In this document: positions 8,037-15,011 of the stretch, one piece after another | Layout of the letters: each line of letters begins with the position of its first letter | Numbering within the stretch: position 1 is the first letter of the stretch | Source: Pseudomonas frederiksbergensis | GTDB lineage: Bacteria; Pseudomonadota; Gammaproteobacteria; Pseudomonadales; Pseudomonadaceae | Direction: 5' to 3' | DNA: 38,899 bases | NCBI RefSeq assembly: GCF_000802155.2 | Contig: NZ_JQGJ02000031.1 | Location: forward strand, 1 to 38,899 | Notes under the pieces: generated by a model | What the model was told of the DNA's origin: nothing | Seen by the model: the letters and a program-made list of their open reading frames with translations, nothing else | The model's database searches: none | Translations under genes and position numbers: made by a program

Positions 8037-8762
8037 TCAGCGCTGGATATGCAATTCGACCCGACGGTTCTGGGCGCGACCTTCATCGGTCTCGTTATCG
8101 GCCACCGGTTCGCTTTCGCCCTTGCCCTCACTGGTGACTTTTGCCGGCGCCAAGCCTTGGGTCAGCAGGTACTCCACGACGCTGCCGGCACGGCGCTCGG
8201 AAAGCCCCTGGTTATAGGCGTCGGTGCCGACACTGTCGGTATGGCCGACCACGCGGATGCTCGCGACGTTGGCGTGGCTCAATTTGTCCATCAATGCGTC
8301 GAGTTGGCTTCGAGCCGCCGGAGTGAGATCGGATTGATCGAATTCGAACAGCACCTTGCCGGCATCATTCAGGGTAATGACCTCACTGCCCGGCATCTGT
8401 GGTTCGTCCGGCGGTGCGCTGGCGGGGTATTGCGGCAACGGGCAACCGTGGTGTTCAACGGGCGTGTTGGCCGGCGTGTCGGGGCAACGGTCGCGACGAT
8501 CGAACACGCCATCGTCGTCTTCATCACCATCCTGGGGGTAACAGATCAAGCCTGCGCCAAGCAGCCCCAACGCGGCGCCGCCAGCTGCCCAGCCAGTGTT
8601 TTCGATGGCGCCCAGCCCGCCGCCGACGAGCCCGCCGACCAGGCTGCAGATCGGCCAGGTACGTTGATTGAGTGGTGCACTGCCATCGCTTTGAGTGGCG
8701 CAACCGGACAACAAACTGCTTGCGAGCAGTACCGGCAAGGCAAGCTTGATGAGGACCTTCAT
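8037..8762 (-). CDS. OmpA-family lipoprotein (second of a tandem pair)
   Basis: This 241-residue lipoprotein has the signal MKVLIKLALPVLLASSLLSGC with Cys21. A short glycine-rich hydrophobic segment (GGLVGGGLGAIENTGWAAGG) may insert in or lie on the membrane. Then comes an acidic calcium-binding-like thrombospondin type 3 repeat (DGDEDDDGVFDRRDRCPD), followed by an OmpA peptidoglycan-binding domain from about 125 to the end (VLFEFDQSDLTP, VVGHTDSVGTDAYNQ, RRVELHIQR). The same order of parts occurs in the next gene upstream (8853-9548), so they are tandem duplicates that have diverged. The Shine-Dalgarno (AGGAG) sits in the stem of a strong leader hairpin at 8771-8806. A direct structural role between outer membrane and murein is likely. 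Confidence 0.9.
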   Translation of the reverse strand: MKVLIKLALPVLLASSLLSGCATQSDGSAPLNQRTWPICSLVGGLVGGGLGAIENTGWAAGGAALGLLGAGLICYPQDGDEDDDGVFDRRDRCPDTPANTPVEHHGCPLPQYPASAPPDEPQMPGSEVITLNDAGKVLFEFDQSDLTPAARSQLDALMDKLSHANVASIRVVGHTDSVGTDAYNQGLSERRAGSVVEYLLTQGLAPAKVTSEGKGESEPVADNETDEGRAQNRRVELHIQR

Positions 8763-8770
8763 GATGAATG

Positions 8771-8806
8771 CTCCTGTGTCACCGGCCCATACCGGTCACA
8801 CAGGAG
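8771..8806 (-). promoter_or_regulatory. leader hairpin sequestering the ribosome site of the 8037-8762 gene
   Basis: Arms at 8771-8785 and 8792-8806 pair over 15 positions with a single mismatch and a six-base loop. On the mRNA, the AGGAG that serves the ATG at 8762 is in the 3' arm and pairs with CTCCT in the 5' arm. It could limit initiation until melted or bound, or protect the transcript end. Confidence 0.6.
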
Positions 8807-8816
8807 TAAAGACCCG
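8803..8816 (-). promoter_or_regulatory. shared leader element, copy 1
   Basis: On the minus strand this reads CGGGTCTTTACTCC. The identical 14-mer occurs at 9591-9604, upstream of the paralogous OmpA gene, in both cases just before the leader hairpin. CTTTACT resembles a sigma-S type extended -10 (CTATACT), so it may be a promoter core; this is inference. Confidence 0.45.
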
Positions 8817-8852
8817 CATCCGCGACTGTACAAGCCGCGGATCACGAGGGTT

Positions 8853-9548
8853 TCAGCGGTTTATCTTGATTTCGGTACGGCGGTTCATCGCCCGGCCATC
8901 AGCGGTTTTGTTGTCCGCCACCGGCTGGCTTTCCCCGGCGCCGGACACCGAGACGAAACTGGCGCGAGGCACGCCGCTGTCGATCAGGTACTGCACCACC
9001 GCATTGGCGCGTTTTTCCGACAGCTTCTGGTTGTAGGCATCGCTGCCGACGCTGTCGGTATGGCCCGTCACACTGAGTTGCGCGGTGGAGGTTTCCTGCT
9101 TCAACCGGGTCGCAATGGTGTTCAACACTTCTTTATCAGTCGACGTCAGCGTGGCCTTGTTGAATTCGAAATGCACGTCACGCACGACGATGGTTTCCTC
9201 CTTGACCACGACCGGTTCCTCGGCCATTGGCGCCGGGGCGGGAGGTGGGCAACCGTCGGCGTCGACCTGCACGCCCTTCGGTGTGCCCGGGCATTTGTCG
9301 CGGCTGTCCGGAACACCGTCGCCGTCCTCATCGCCGTCGCCATGCACCCAGCAGTAAGCCGCCGCCATGCCACCCACGTACAAAGCGCCGCCGCCCGCCC
9401 AGGAAGAACTTTCTATGGCGCCTAACCCAGCACCGATTGCCCCCCCGACGGCCGCGCAGGTCGGCCAGTCGGTTTTCTGCAAACCTGCGCAACCAGTCAA
9501 CACGCTGGTTAGCAGCACCAGGGGTAACGCTGTCCGAACTATGCTCAT
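8853..9548 (-). CDS. OmpA-family lipoprotein (first of a tandem pair)
   Basis: The 231-residue product starts MSIVRTALPLVLLTSVLTGC, with lipidation at Cys20. Like its neighbour it has a glycine-rich hydrophobic stretch, an acidic Cys-containing type 3-like calcium repeat (DGDEDGDGVPDSRDKCPGTP), a Pro/Val/Glu linker, and a C-terminal OmpA domain (VHFEFNKATLTSTDKEVL, VTGHTDSVGSDAYNQKLSEK, GRAMNRRTEIKINR). The final domain carries the D and R positions that contact diaminopimelate in OmpA-like proteins. The ATG at 9548 has AAGGAG eight bases upstream and coincides with the signal peptide; an earlier start at 9635 is unlikely. It lies about 90 bases upstream of its paralogue and has its own leader with the same 14-base element. 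Confidence 0.9.
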   Translation of the reverse strand: MSIVRTALPLVLLTSVLTGCAGLQKTDWPTCAAVGGAIGAGLGAIESSSWAGGGALYVGGMAAAYCWVHGDGDEDGDGVPDSRDKCPGTPKGVQVDADGCPPPAPAPMAEEPVVVKEETIVVRDVHFEFNKATLTSTDKEVLNTIATRLKQETSTAQLSVTGHTDSVGSDAYNQKLSEKRANAVVQYLIDSGVPRASFVSVSGAGESQPVADNKTADGRAMNRRTEIKINR

Positions 9549-9565
9549 CGGGTTTTCTCCTTGAA

Positions 9566-9604
9566 GGATCGGCTTTTGCGCCGATTCAGGGGAGTAAAGA
9601 CCCG
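9566..9604 (-). promoter_or_regulatory. leader of the 8853-9548 gene: shared element copy 2 plus hairpin
   Basis: On the minus strand, CGGGTCTTTACTCC (9591-9604) is followed directly by an eight-pair hairpin (arms 9566-9573 and 9580-9587, one G-U) and then the AAGGAG ribosome site. Here the ribosome site lies just outside the stem, unlike the paralogous leader, where it is inside. Confidence 0.45.
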
Positions 9605-9741
9605 ACTGTCGATCTGCGCCAGCAGCTGGCCACATCCAGTTTGGGCCCGTGTTTGCGGCGTTTCGATGAGTTTTAATGACAACCGCTCTAGGCCGGGATC
9701 CCAGCGCACGCTATCGTGGCAGTTCTGATTGAGGAACTTTG

Positions 9742-10239
9742 ATGACCGTTGCCATTTCTTCGCGTACACCCCAGCAAGCCCTGGCCGCCGTGCTTGACCG
9801 TTACGCCCCGCAAACGCTGCTGCTGATCGGCGCCGGGAGCTTTCCGGCCCTGGAGGCGTTCCAGCAGGCCCATCCCGGTACCGAAGTGGTCCATGCCGGC
9901 CCCGGCGCGCTGCCGGCGGACGTGGCGGCGAGGCGTTTCGACCTGGCCCTTGCGCTCGATTGCCTGGAGCATTTGCCCAAGCGCGACGGTCTGAACCTGT
10001 TGGGCGGCATCCGTAACCTCAACGCCAGCCGGATTGCGGTACTGGCCGACCTCAACGCCTGCGGCTGGCAAGAAACGGACTTTTTTTCCCTGGCCCTGCA
10101 AGCCAGCGAGCGGTTCCAGCGCGAGGACCAGGTATTGACCCTGTTTACCTACGATCTGCTTGAATACAAGCAGGTCCCCGACTGGCTCAACTCACGCTTT
10201 TGGGCTAACCCCGAAAATTTTGGAAAATATTGGTGGTAG
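9742..10239 (+). CDS. DUF6231-like conserved hypothetical protein
   Basis: This 165-residue soluble protein starts at ATG 9742 with GAGGA eight bases upstream. The N-terminal half reads like a reduced Rossmann or SAM-methyltransferase-type core (TLLLIGAGSFPALEAFQQ, then FDLALALDCLEHLPK and SRIAVLADLN), while the C-terminus ends in an aromatic stretch (RFWANPENFGKYWW). I associate it with the DUF6231 family in pseudomonads, but with limited certainty, and the glycine-rich cofactor motif is incomplete, so I would not call it a methyltransferase. It heads a four-gene co-directional group with two SEC-C proteins and a LEA-type lipoprotein; the next gene starts within a few bases of its stop. Confidence 0.75.
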   Translation: MTVAISSRTPQQALAAVLDRYAPQTLLLIGAGSFPALEAFQQAHPGTEVVHAGPGALPADVAARRFDLALALDCLEHLPKRDGLNLLGGIRNLNASRIAVLADLNACGWQETDFFSLALQASERFQREDQVLTLFTYDLLEYKQVPDWLNSRFWANPENFGKYWW

Positions 10240-10241
10240 CT

Positions 10242-10730
10242 GTGGATACAAGCCTGCACACGACCATTTGCCCTTGTGGCAGTGGCAACCCATTGGATGC
10301 CTGCTGCGGCCGTTACCATGACGGCCACCCCGCCCCCTGCGCCGAAGCGCTGATGCGCTCGCGCTACAGCGCCTATGTGCTGGGCCTGGTGGACTACCTG
10401 GTCAGCACCACCCTGCCAGCCCAGCAGGATGGCCTCGATCGCCAGTCGATCAGCGAATGGAGTGCCAGGAGCACCTGGCTGGGGCTTGAAGTGGAAAGCA
10501 GCGAAGTGTTCGGCGGCCAACCGGAACACGCCTTCGTCACGTTCACCGCACGCTGGCACGACGGCCAGGGAGAGCACAGCCATCGCGAACAGTCCTCGTT
10601 CGTGCAAAACGGAGGGCGTTGGTACTTCATCGACCCCACCGTGCCGATCAAGATCGGCCGCAACGACGGTTGCCCGTGTGGCAGCGGGCATAAATTCAAA
10701 AAATGCTGCGCCGGTTATTTCAATCGCTGA
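10242..10730 (+). CDS. YchJ-family protein with two SEC-C zinc motifs
   Basis: The roughly 162-residue product has a SEC-C motif near each end: ICPCGSGNPLDACCGRYH at the N-terminus and CPCGSGHKFKKCC at the C-terminus. Between them is the conserved YchJ/NTF2-like middle (CAEALMRSRYSAYVLGLVDYL). SEC-C motifs resemble the zinc-binding tail of SecA, so a zinc protein is expected; the function of YchJ proteins is not established. The start is uncertain: GTG at 10242 has GGTGG upstream and lies just after the stop of the previous gene, but GTG 10233 or TTG 10230, which would overlap that gene, are possible. The conserved region begins downstream of all three. It is co-directional with the 9742 and 10800 genes. 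Confidence 0.88.
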   Translation: MDTSLHTTICPCGSGNPLDACCGRYHDGHPAPCAEALMRSRYSAYVLGLVDYLVSTTLPAQQDGLDRQSISEWSARSTWLGLEVESSEVFGGQPEHAFVTFTARWHDGQGEHSHREQSSFVQNGGRWYFIDPTVPIKIGRNDGCPCGSGHKFKKCCAGYFNR

Positions 10731-10799
10731 TTTCGGAAACGTCCGACGCTCGTCCGCTGGCCGGGGGACTAGACTGGGTTTAAACCAGAGGCACGGACA

Positions 10800-11285
10800 A
10801 TGACCCACACATCCCAATGGCTACGCGTCATTTGCCTGCTACTGTTCGTCGGGCTCGGCGGTTGTGCGTCCTGGCGAGGTGACGAAGGCCCTGAACCACA
10901 AGTTCACCTGGTCAAGGTCGAGGTGGTGCGGGCGCGCCTGGTGGAACAGCGGTTCATGCTGCACTTTCGCGTCGACAACCCCGGCGACGGCGATCTCACC
11001 GTGCGCGGCCTGACCTACCGGGTCCATTTGGGCGATCTCTTGCTGACCGAAGGCGAACATGAGCACTGGTTCACGGTCGGCCCAGGACACAGCGGTTATT
11101 TCAAGGTGCCGGTTCGCACCAACCTGTGGCCGCAGGTGCGGGAGGTGGTGAAGCTGCTGGAAAAACCCCGGGAGCAGATCCCCTATCGCCTGGAAGGTGA
11201 GCTGGAAACCGGTTTATTCATCGCCCACTACGTGCACCTGAAGCGCAATGGCGTGATAATCGCCGCCGATTTAATTGCGGAGTAA
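10800..11285 (+). CDS. LEA type 2 (WHy-like) lipoprotein
   Basis: This 161-residue lipoprotein has a signal ending in VGLGGC with Cys22. The mature part is one beta-sandwich domain with the family pattern VRARLVEQRFMLHFRVDNPGDGDLTVRGLTYRVHL, as in bacterial LEA14/WHy proteins linked to desiccation or stress tolerance. The ATG is preceded by AGAGG at a suitable distance. It lies 69 bases after the YchJ-family gene and five bases before the His-rich SEC-C gene, so the last two are almost certainly cotranscribed. The family name is supported by the fold pattern; its role here is inferred. Confidence 0.82.
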   Translation: MTHTSQWLRVICLLLFVGLGGCASWRGDEGPEPQVHLVKVEVVRARLVEQRFMLHFRVDNPGDGDLTVRGLTYRVHLGDLLLTEGEHEHWFTVGPGHSGYFKVPVRTNLWPQVREVVKLLEKPREQIPYRLEGELETGLFIAHYVHLKRNGVIIAADLIAE

Positions 11286-11290
11286 CCCCG

Positions 11291-11494
11291 ATGACCCAGC
11301 AACCCCATGTCCACGGCCCTGATTGCAACCATGATCATGACCATCACCACGATCATGATCACGGCCATGTCCACGGCCCGAACTGCGGCCACGCTCACCA
11401 GGAGCCCGTGCGCAACGCCCTGAAGGACGTAGGCCGCAACGATCCTTGCCCTTGCGGCAACGGCAAGAAATTCAAGAAGTGCCACGGGGCTTGA
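11291..11494 (+). CDS. His-rich SEC-C metal-binding protein
   Basis: The 67-residue protein is built from a metal-chelating N-terminal half dense in His/Asp (HVHGPDCNHDHDHHHDHDHG and HVHGPNCGHAH, which repeat HVHGP-x-C) and a C-terminal SEC-C motif (DPCPCGNGKKFKKCHGA). The SEC-C ligands here are C-x-C...C-H, as in SecA, rather than C-C. Many metal ligands in so short a protein point to zinc, nickel or copper binding, perhaps as a store or donor; the metal is not determinable from sequence. GGAG lies upstream of the ATG, five bases after the LEA lipoprotein stop. It is the second SEC-C protein in the same gene run. Confidence 0.85.
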   Translation: MTQQPHVHGPDCNHDHDHHHDHDHGHVHGPNCGHAHQEPVRNALKDVGRNDPCPCGNGKKFKKCHGA

Positions 11495-11524
11495 TGGCTA
11501 AAGATCTTTTTGCCCGCCAGACCG

Positions 11525-11548
11525 TCATCGCGAGCATGCTCGCGATGA
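11525..11548. repeat. 24-bp perfect palindrome of the ATCGCGAGC repeat type
   Basis: A perfect palindrome (half site TCATCGCGAGCA) lies between two convergent genes ending at 11494 and 11571. It is a common pseudomonad intergenic repeat form and may act as a bidirectional transcription stop. No long T run follows. Confidence 0.65.
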
Positions 11549-11570
11549 GACCTGCCCATACACCTCCCAT

Positions 11571-12131
11571 CTATTCTCCCGCCTGCAAAATCTGCTTCAC
11601 ACTCCCCACCGTCGCGTATTCCCCGTGCAGATTCGCCAGGGACATCCCATGCACCTCGGCAGCCGAACGGGCATTGCCGAAGTAATCGGCCTTGTCGAAG
11701 GTGAAGCAGGCGTCCTCCGCCACCCAGGTGTCGAACCCAAGGTTACCGGCCGTGCGAGCGGTGGATTCCACCGAATTGTTCGTTGCAACGCCTACGATCA
11801 CCAGTTGTCCGATTCCGGCACTGCGCAAATCAGCCTCCAGCGTCGTGCCGCAAAAGGCATCCGGCACCTGCTTCTCGACCAACCTTTCCCCGGCCAAGGG
11901 TGCGAACCGTGGCTGGACCTCCACGCCCGATTGCCCTGGCCAGAAAACCGAGTCCGGTGAGCGGGACAAGTGATGGACGTGAATCACCGGCCGCGCCGTG
12001 CCTCGCCAGAAAACCAGCAGTTCCAGCATGCGCAGCTCTGCCTCGGGGTTGTTGCGAGGCCCAAGCCTGGGGTGAAGAATGCCTTTTTGCTGATCGATGA
12101 GGATCAGCGCTGCGTCGTGCTGTAGCTCCAT
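11571..12131 (-). CDS. isochorismatase-fold cysteine hydrolase family protein with Ser at the Cys position
   Basis: The 186-residue product has the Rossmann-like fold of the isochorismatase/nicotinamidase family. The expected acidic residue is Asp13 (LILIDQQKG) and the Lys is Lys87 (VEKQVPDAF). The position normally held by the nucleophilic Cys is Ser120 in VGVATNNSVESTARTAGNLG; the codon is TCG, so this is not a reading ambiguity. The flanking conserved residues are intact and the fold appears complete. It may be a subfamily with a different chemistry, as in isochorismatases that work without Cys. The start at 12131 gives MELQHDAALILID; the upstream in-frame ATG adds a poorly conserved leader. 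It is a single gene, convergent with the SEC-C gene. Confidence 0.85.
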   Translation of the reverse strand: MELQHDAALILIDQQKGILHPRLGPRNNPEAELRMLELLVFWRGTARPVIHVHHLSRSPDSVFWPGQSGVEVQPRFAPLAGERLVEKQVPDAFCGTTLEADLRSAGIGQLVIVGVATNNSVESTARTAGNLGFDTWVAEDACFTFDKADYFGNARSAAEVHGMSLANLHGEYATVGSVKQILQAGE

Positions 12132-12347
12132 GCCGGTTTCCCTTGGGCGGTCATTGAATGCCCACACTTGAGCATCACGCCCTGCCGCAGGCAAGTCTTC
12201 GAACAAAAACGAATACCGGCTCGCGGGCTTCGCCGCTGGCTTTCATCGGCAAATCGATAAATAACCCACCACCCGCTTGCGCGCCCTTCTCCTGCTCACT
12301 AACGTAGCGCCTTTATTGGTGCCACCCCCTCCCGCAGGAGCTTTGCC

Positions 12348-14798
12348 ATGGCCTCGCCAGCCTCTATTTCTTTCATTCCCAAGCTCGGCGTTGCCGCAGC
12401 AGTGGCCAGCGTGCTCGGCTTGAGCGGTTGCCAAGCCTGGAACACCCAGGACACTGTCCCGCCCACCATCGGCGTGCAACCGCTCAAGGGGCTGGCGCAG
12501 AATGTCTCGGTCCGGCGCAACGCCATGGGCATGCCGCTGATCGAAAGCAACAGTTTCCACGACGCCCTGTTCGCCCTCGGCTATGTCCACGCCAGCGATC
12601 GGATCACGCAGATGGCGACCCTGCGCCTGCTTGCCCAAGGCCGGCTGGCGGAAATGTCCGGTGCCGAACGACTGGATATCGACCGTTACATGCGGGCGGT
12701 GAACCTGAAGAAAAGCGCCGACGAGCTGTACAAGGCGTCATCGCCACGCCTCAAGCGTTTCTTTGAAGTCTATGCCCGCGGCGTCAACGCCTACCTGTTC
12801 CGCTATCGGGACAAGTTGCCGGCAGACTTGGCGGCCACCGGCTATAAACCCGAATACTGGAAACCCGAAGACTCGGCGCTGCTGTTCTGTCTGCTGAATT
12901 TCAGCCAATCGGCCAACTTGCCGGAAGAAATCGCCACCCTGGTGCTGGCCCAGACCGTCACCAACGATAAACTGGCCTGGCTGAGCCCGTCCTACCCGGA
13001 TGAGCCGCTGCCCGTAGCGGAAGCCGACAAGCTTCAGGGCGTCCGGCTCAATGGCCAGGTTCCCGGCCTGGACGACATCAGCAAGGCTGGCGCCCAGTTG
13101 GCCGGCCTGAACCTGTTGGGCGCAGCGTTTTCAAGCAACTGGGCCATCGCCCCGCAACGCAGCCGCAACGGCAAAAGCCTGCTGGCCAGCGACAGTCAAG
13201 GCCCGCTGGGCGTGCCGTCGCTCTGGAGCCCAGTGCAGATCCGCGCGCCCAAGTACCAGGCGGCCGGGCTTTCCGTGGCAGGGATTCCGATGATCCTCGC
13301 GGGCTTCAACGGCCACGTGGCGTGGAGCATGACCAGCGTCCTGGGCGACAACCAGGACCTGTTCCTGGAAAAAATCCGACGCCAGGGCAATGGCCTGTCC
13401 TACGAAGTCAATGGCAAATGGCAGCCGGTGACCGTACGCAATGAAACCTATTTCATCAAGGGTCAGCGGTCCATTCGTGAAGCGGTGTACGAAACCCGCC
13501 ACGGCCCCTTGCTCAACAGCGCCCAGGGCCCGGCCATGGCCAACGGCCTGGGGCTGGCCTTGCAACTGCCGAACTTCACCGACGACAAGACCCTGGATGC
13601 GTTCTTCGATCTGTCGCGCTCGCAAAACGTCGAGAAAGCCTCGGATGCCAGCCGGGAGATTCGCGCCCTGGCGGTGAACATGGTGTTTGCCGACGCGCGC
13701 AATATCGGCTGGCAAGTGACCGGTCGTTACCCCAACCGCCGTGAAGGCGAGGGGCTGCTGCCATCGCCCGGCTGGGAGGGTCGCTATGACTGGGACGGTT
13801 ATGCCGACCCGATGCTGCACCCCTACGACCAGGACCCGGCCCAAGGGTGGCTCGGCACTACCAACCAGCGGGTCATTCCCCATGGCTACGGCATGCAATT
13901 GTCCAACTCCTGGGCGGCGCCGGAGCGTGGCGAGCGCCTGGCCGAACTGGCCGGCGCCGGCAAGCACGACGCCCGCAGCCTGAGCGCCATGCAATATGAC
14001 CAGACCACGACCTTCGCGGCCAAACTCAAGAAAGTCTTCGAAGCCCCCGGCATGGCCCAGCCCCTGAAACAGGCGATCGAGGCCTTGCCGGTGGCGGACC
14101 GGGCCAAGGCGCGCGAGGCCTACACCCGGCTGATGGCGTTCGATGGCCGGCTCAGCCCGGTGTCCACCGACGCGGCCATCTACGAGCTCTTCCTGCAAGA
14201 AAGCATGAAACAGACGTTCCTCGACGAACTGGGCCCGGAAAGCAGCCCAGCATGGAAAGCGCTCGTGGCAAACGGCCAACGGTCCTATTCGGCCCAGGCC
14301 GATCACCTGCTCGGTCGCGAGGACAGCCCCTTCTGGGACGACGTGCGCACCCCGCAGAAAGAAGACAAGGCTGTGATCCTGGCTCGCAGCCTGGCAGCGG
14401 CGATCACCGTAGGCGAGAGCCAATTGGGCAGCGATCGCAGCGCCTGGCAGTGGGGCAAACTGCATCGCTATGAGTGGAAAAACAGCAATGGCCAGGTCGT
14501 ACGCGGCCCGCTGGCGGCCGGCGGTGATGGCACCACGCTCAATGGCGCCGCGTTCGCCTGGGGCCAGGAATTCAATACGGCCATGGCACCTGCCCTGCGC
14601 TTTATCGTCGATTTCAGCCAACCGGAGCCGTTGACGATCCAGGGCGGCGCCGGTCAATCGGGCAACCCGGCCAGCCCGAACTACCTCAATGGCATCGATC
14701 CGTGGATCAAGGCCCAATATCAAAGCCTGCCAATGCAACCGCAGAACTTTGATCGCGGGTATGGCAAGACGCGGTTGACGTTGGTGCCCGGTAAATAG
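12348..14798 (+). CDS. penicillin acylase family protein, lipoprotein form
   Basis: This 816-residue protein belongs to the Ntn-hydrolase penicillin acylase/acyl-homoserine-lactone acylase family (peptidase S45). These are made as precursors and cut to alpha and beta chains; the beta chain starts at a catalytic Ser. I place it at Ser262 in GAAFSSNWAIAPQRS, a match to the SNNW motif. Downstream family features are GKSLLASDSQG, GFNGHVAWSMTS and the long beta region to about 780. The N-terminus (PKLGVAAAVASVLGLSGC) contains a lipobox with Cys28, so the protein appears anchored by lipid rather than free in the periplasm. The start has AGGAG upstream. Substrate is unknown: it could act on beta-lactams, acyl-homoserine lactones, or other amides. 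Confidence 0.9.
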   Translation: MASPASISFIPKLGVAAAVASVLGLSGCQAWNTQDTVPPTIGVQPLKGLAQNVSVRRNAMGMPLIESNSFHDALFALGYVHASDRITQMATLRLLAQGRLAEMSGAERLDIDRYMRAVNLKKSADELYKASSPRLKRFFEVYARGVNAYLFRYRDKLPADLAATGYKPEYWKPEDSALLFCLLNFSQSANLPEEIATLVLAQTVTNDKLAWLSPSYPDEPLPVAEADKLQGVRLNGQVPGLDDISKAGAQLAGLNLLGAAFSSNWAIAPQRSRNGKSLLASDSQGPLGVPSLWSPVQIRAPKYQAAGLSVAGIPMILAGFNGHVAWSMTSVLGDNQDLFLEKIRRQGNGLSYEVNGKWQPVTVRNETYFIKGQRSIREAVYETRHGPLLNSAQGPAMANGLGLALQLPNFTDDKTLDAFFDLSRSQNVEKASDASREIRALAVNMVFADARNIGWQVTGRYPNRREGEGLLPSPGWEGRYDWDGYADPMLHPYDQDPAQGWLGTTNQRVIPHGYGMQLSNSWAAPERGERLAELAGAGKHDARSLSAMQYDQTTTFAAKLKKVFEAPGMAQPLKQAIEALPVADRAKAREAYTRLMAFDGRLSPVSTDAAIYELFLQESMKQTFLDELGPESSPAWKALVANGQRSYSAQADHLLGREDSPFWDDVRTPQKEDKAVILARSLAAAITVGESQLGSDRSAWQWGKLHRYEWKNSNGQVVRGPLAAGGDGTTLNGAAFAWGQEFNTAMAPALRFIVDFSQPEPLTIQGGAGQSGNPASPNYLNGIDPWIKAQYQSLPMQPQNFDRGYGKTRLTLVPGK

Positions 14799-14813
14799 AC
14801 GGATATTTACCAC

Positions 14814-14898
14814 CGTGGCGAGGGAGCTTGCTGGATCGCGTAGCGGCCCCTTTTTGCGACTGCTGTGCAGCCGAGCGGGAGCAAGCTCCCTCGCCACG
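14814..14898. repeat. REPIN-like doublet of GTGGCGAGGGAGC repeats
   Basis: Two 19-base arms, CGTGGCGAGGGAGCTTGCT at 14814 and its exact reverse complement at 14880, flank a 47-base spacer. This is the inverted doublet form of pseudomonad REP elements. It lies between the acylase and the repair exonuclease. Confidence 0.8.
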
Positions 14899-15011
14899 AT
14901 GACTGGGTGAGCCTGAAATAAAAACCTCCCGACAGTACTCCCCCCCAACCCGATCGAACTTCTCCCCCCGCCCCCGCCTCTACCTGACAAGCCCATCGCC
15001 CCGGTGACCGC

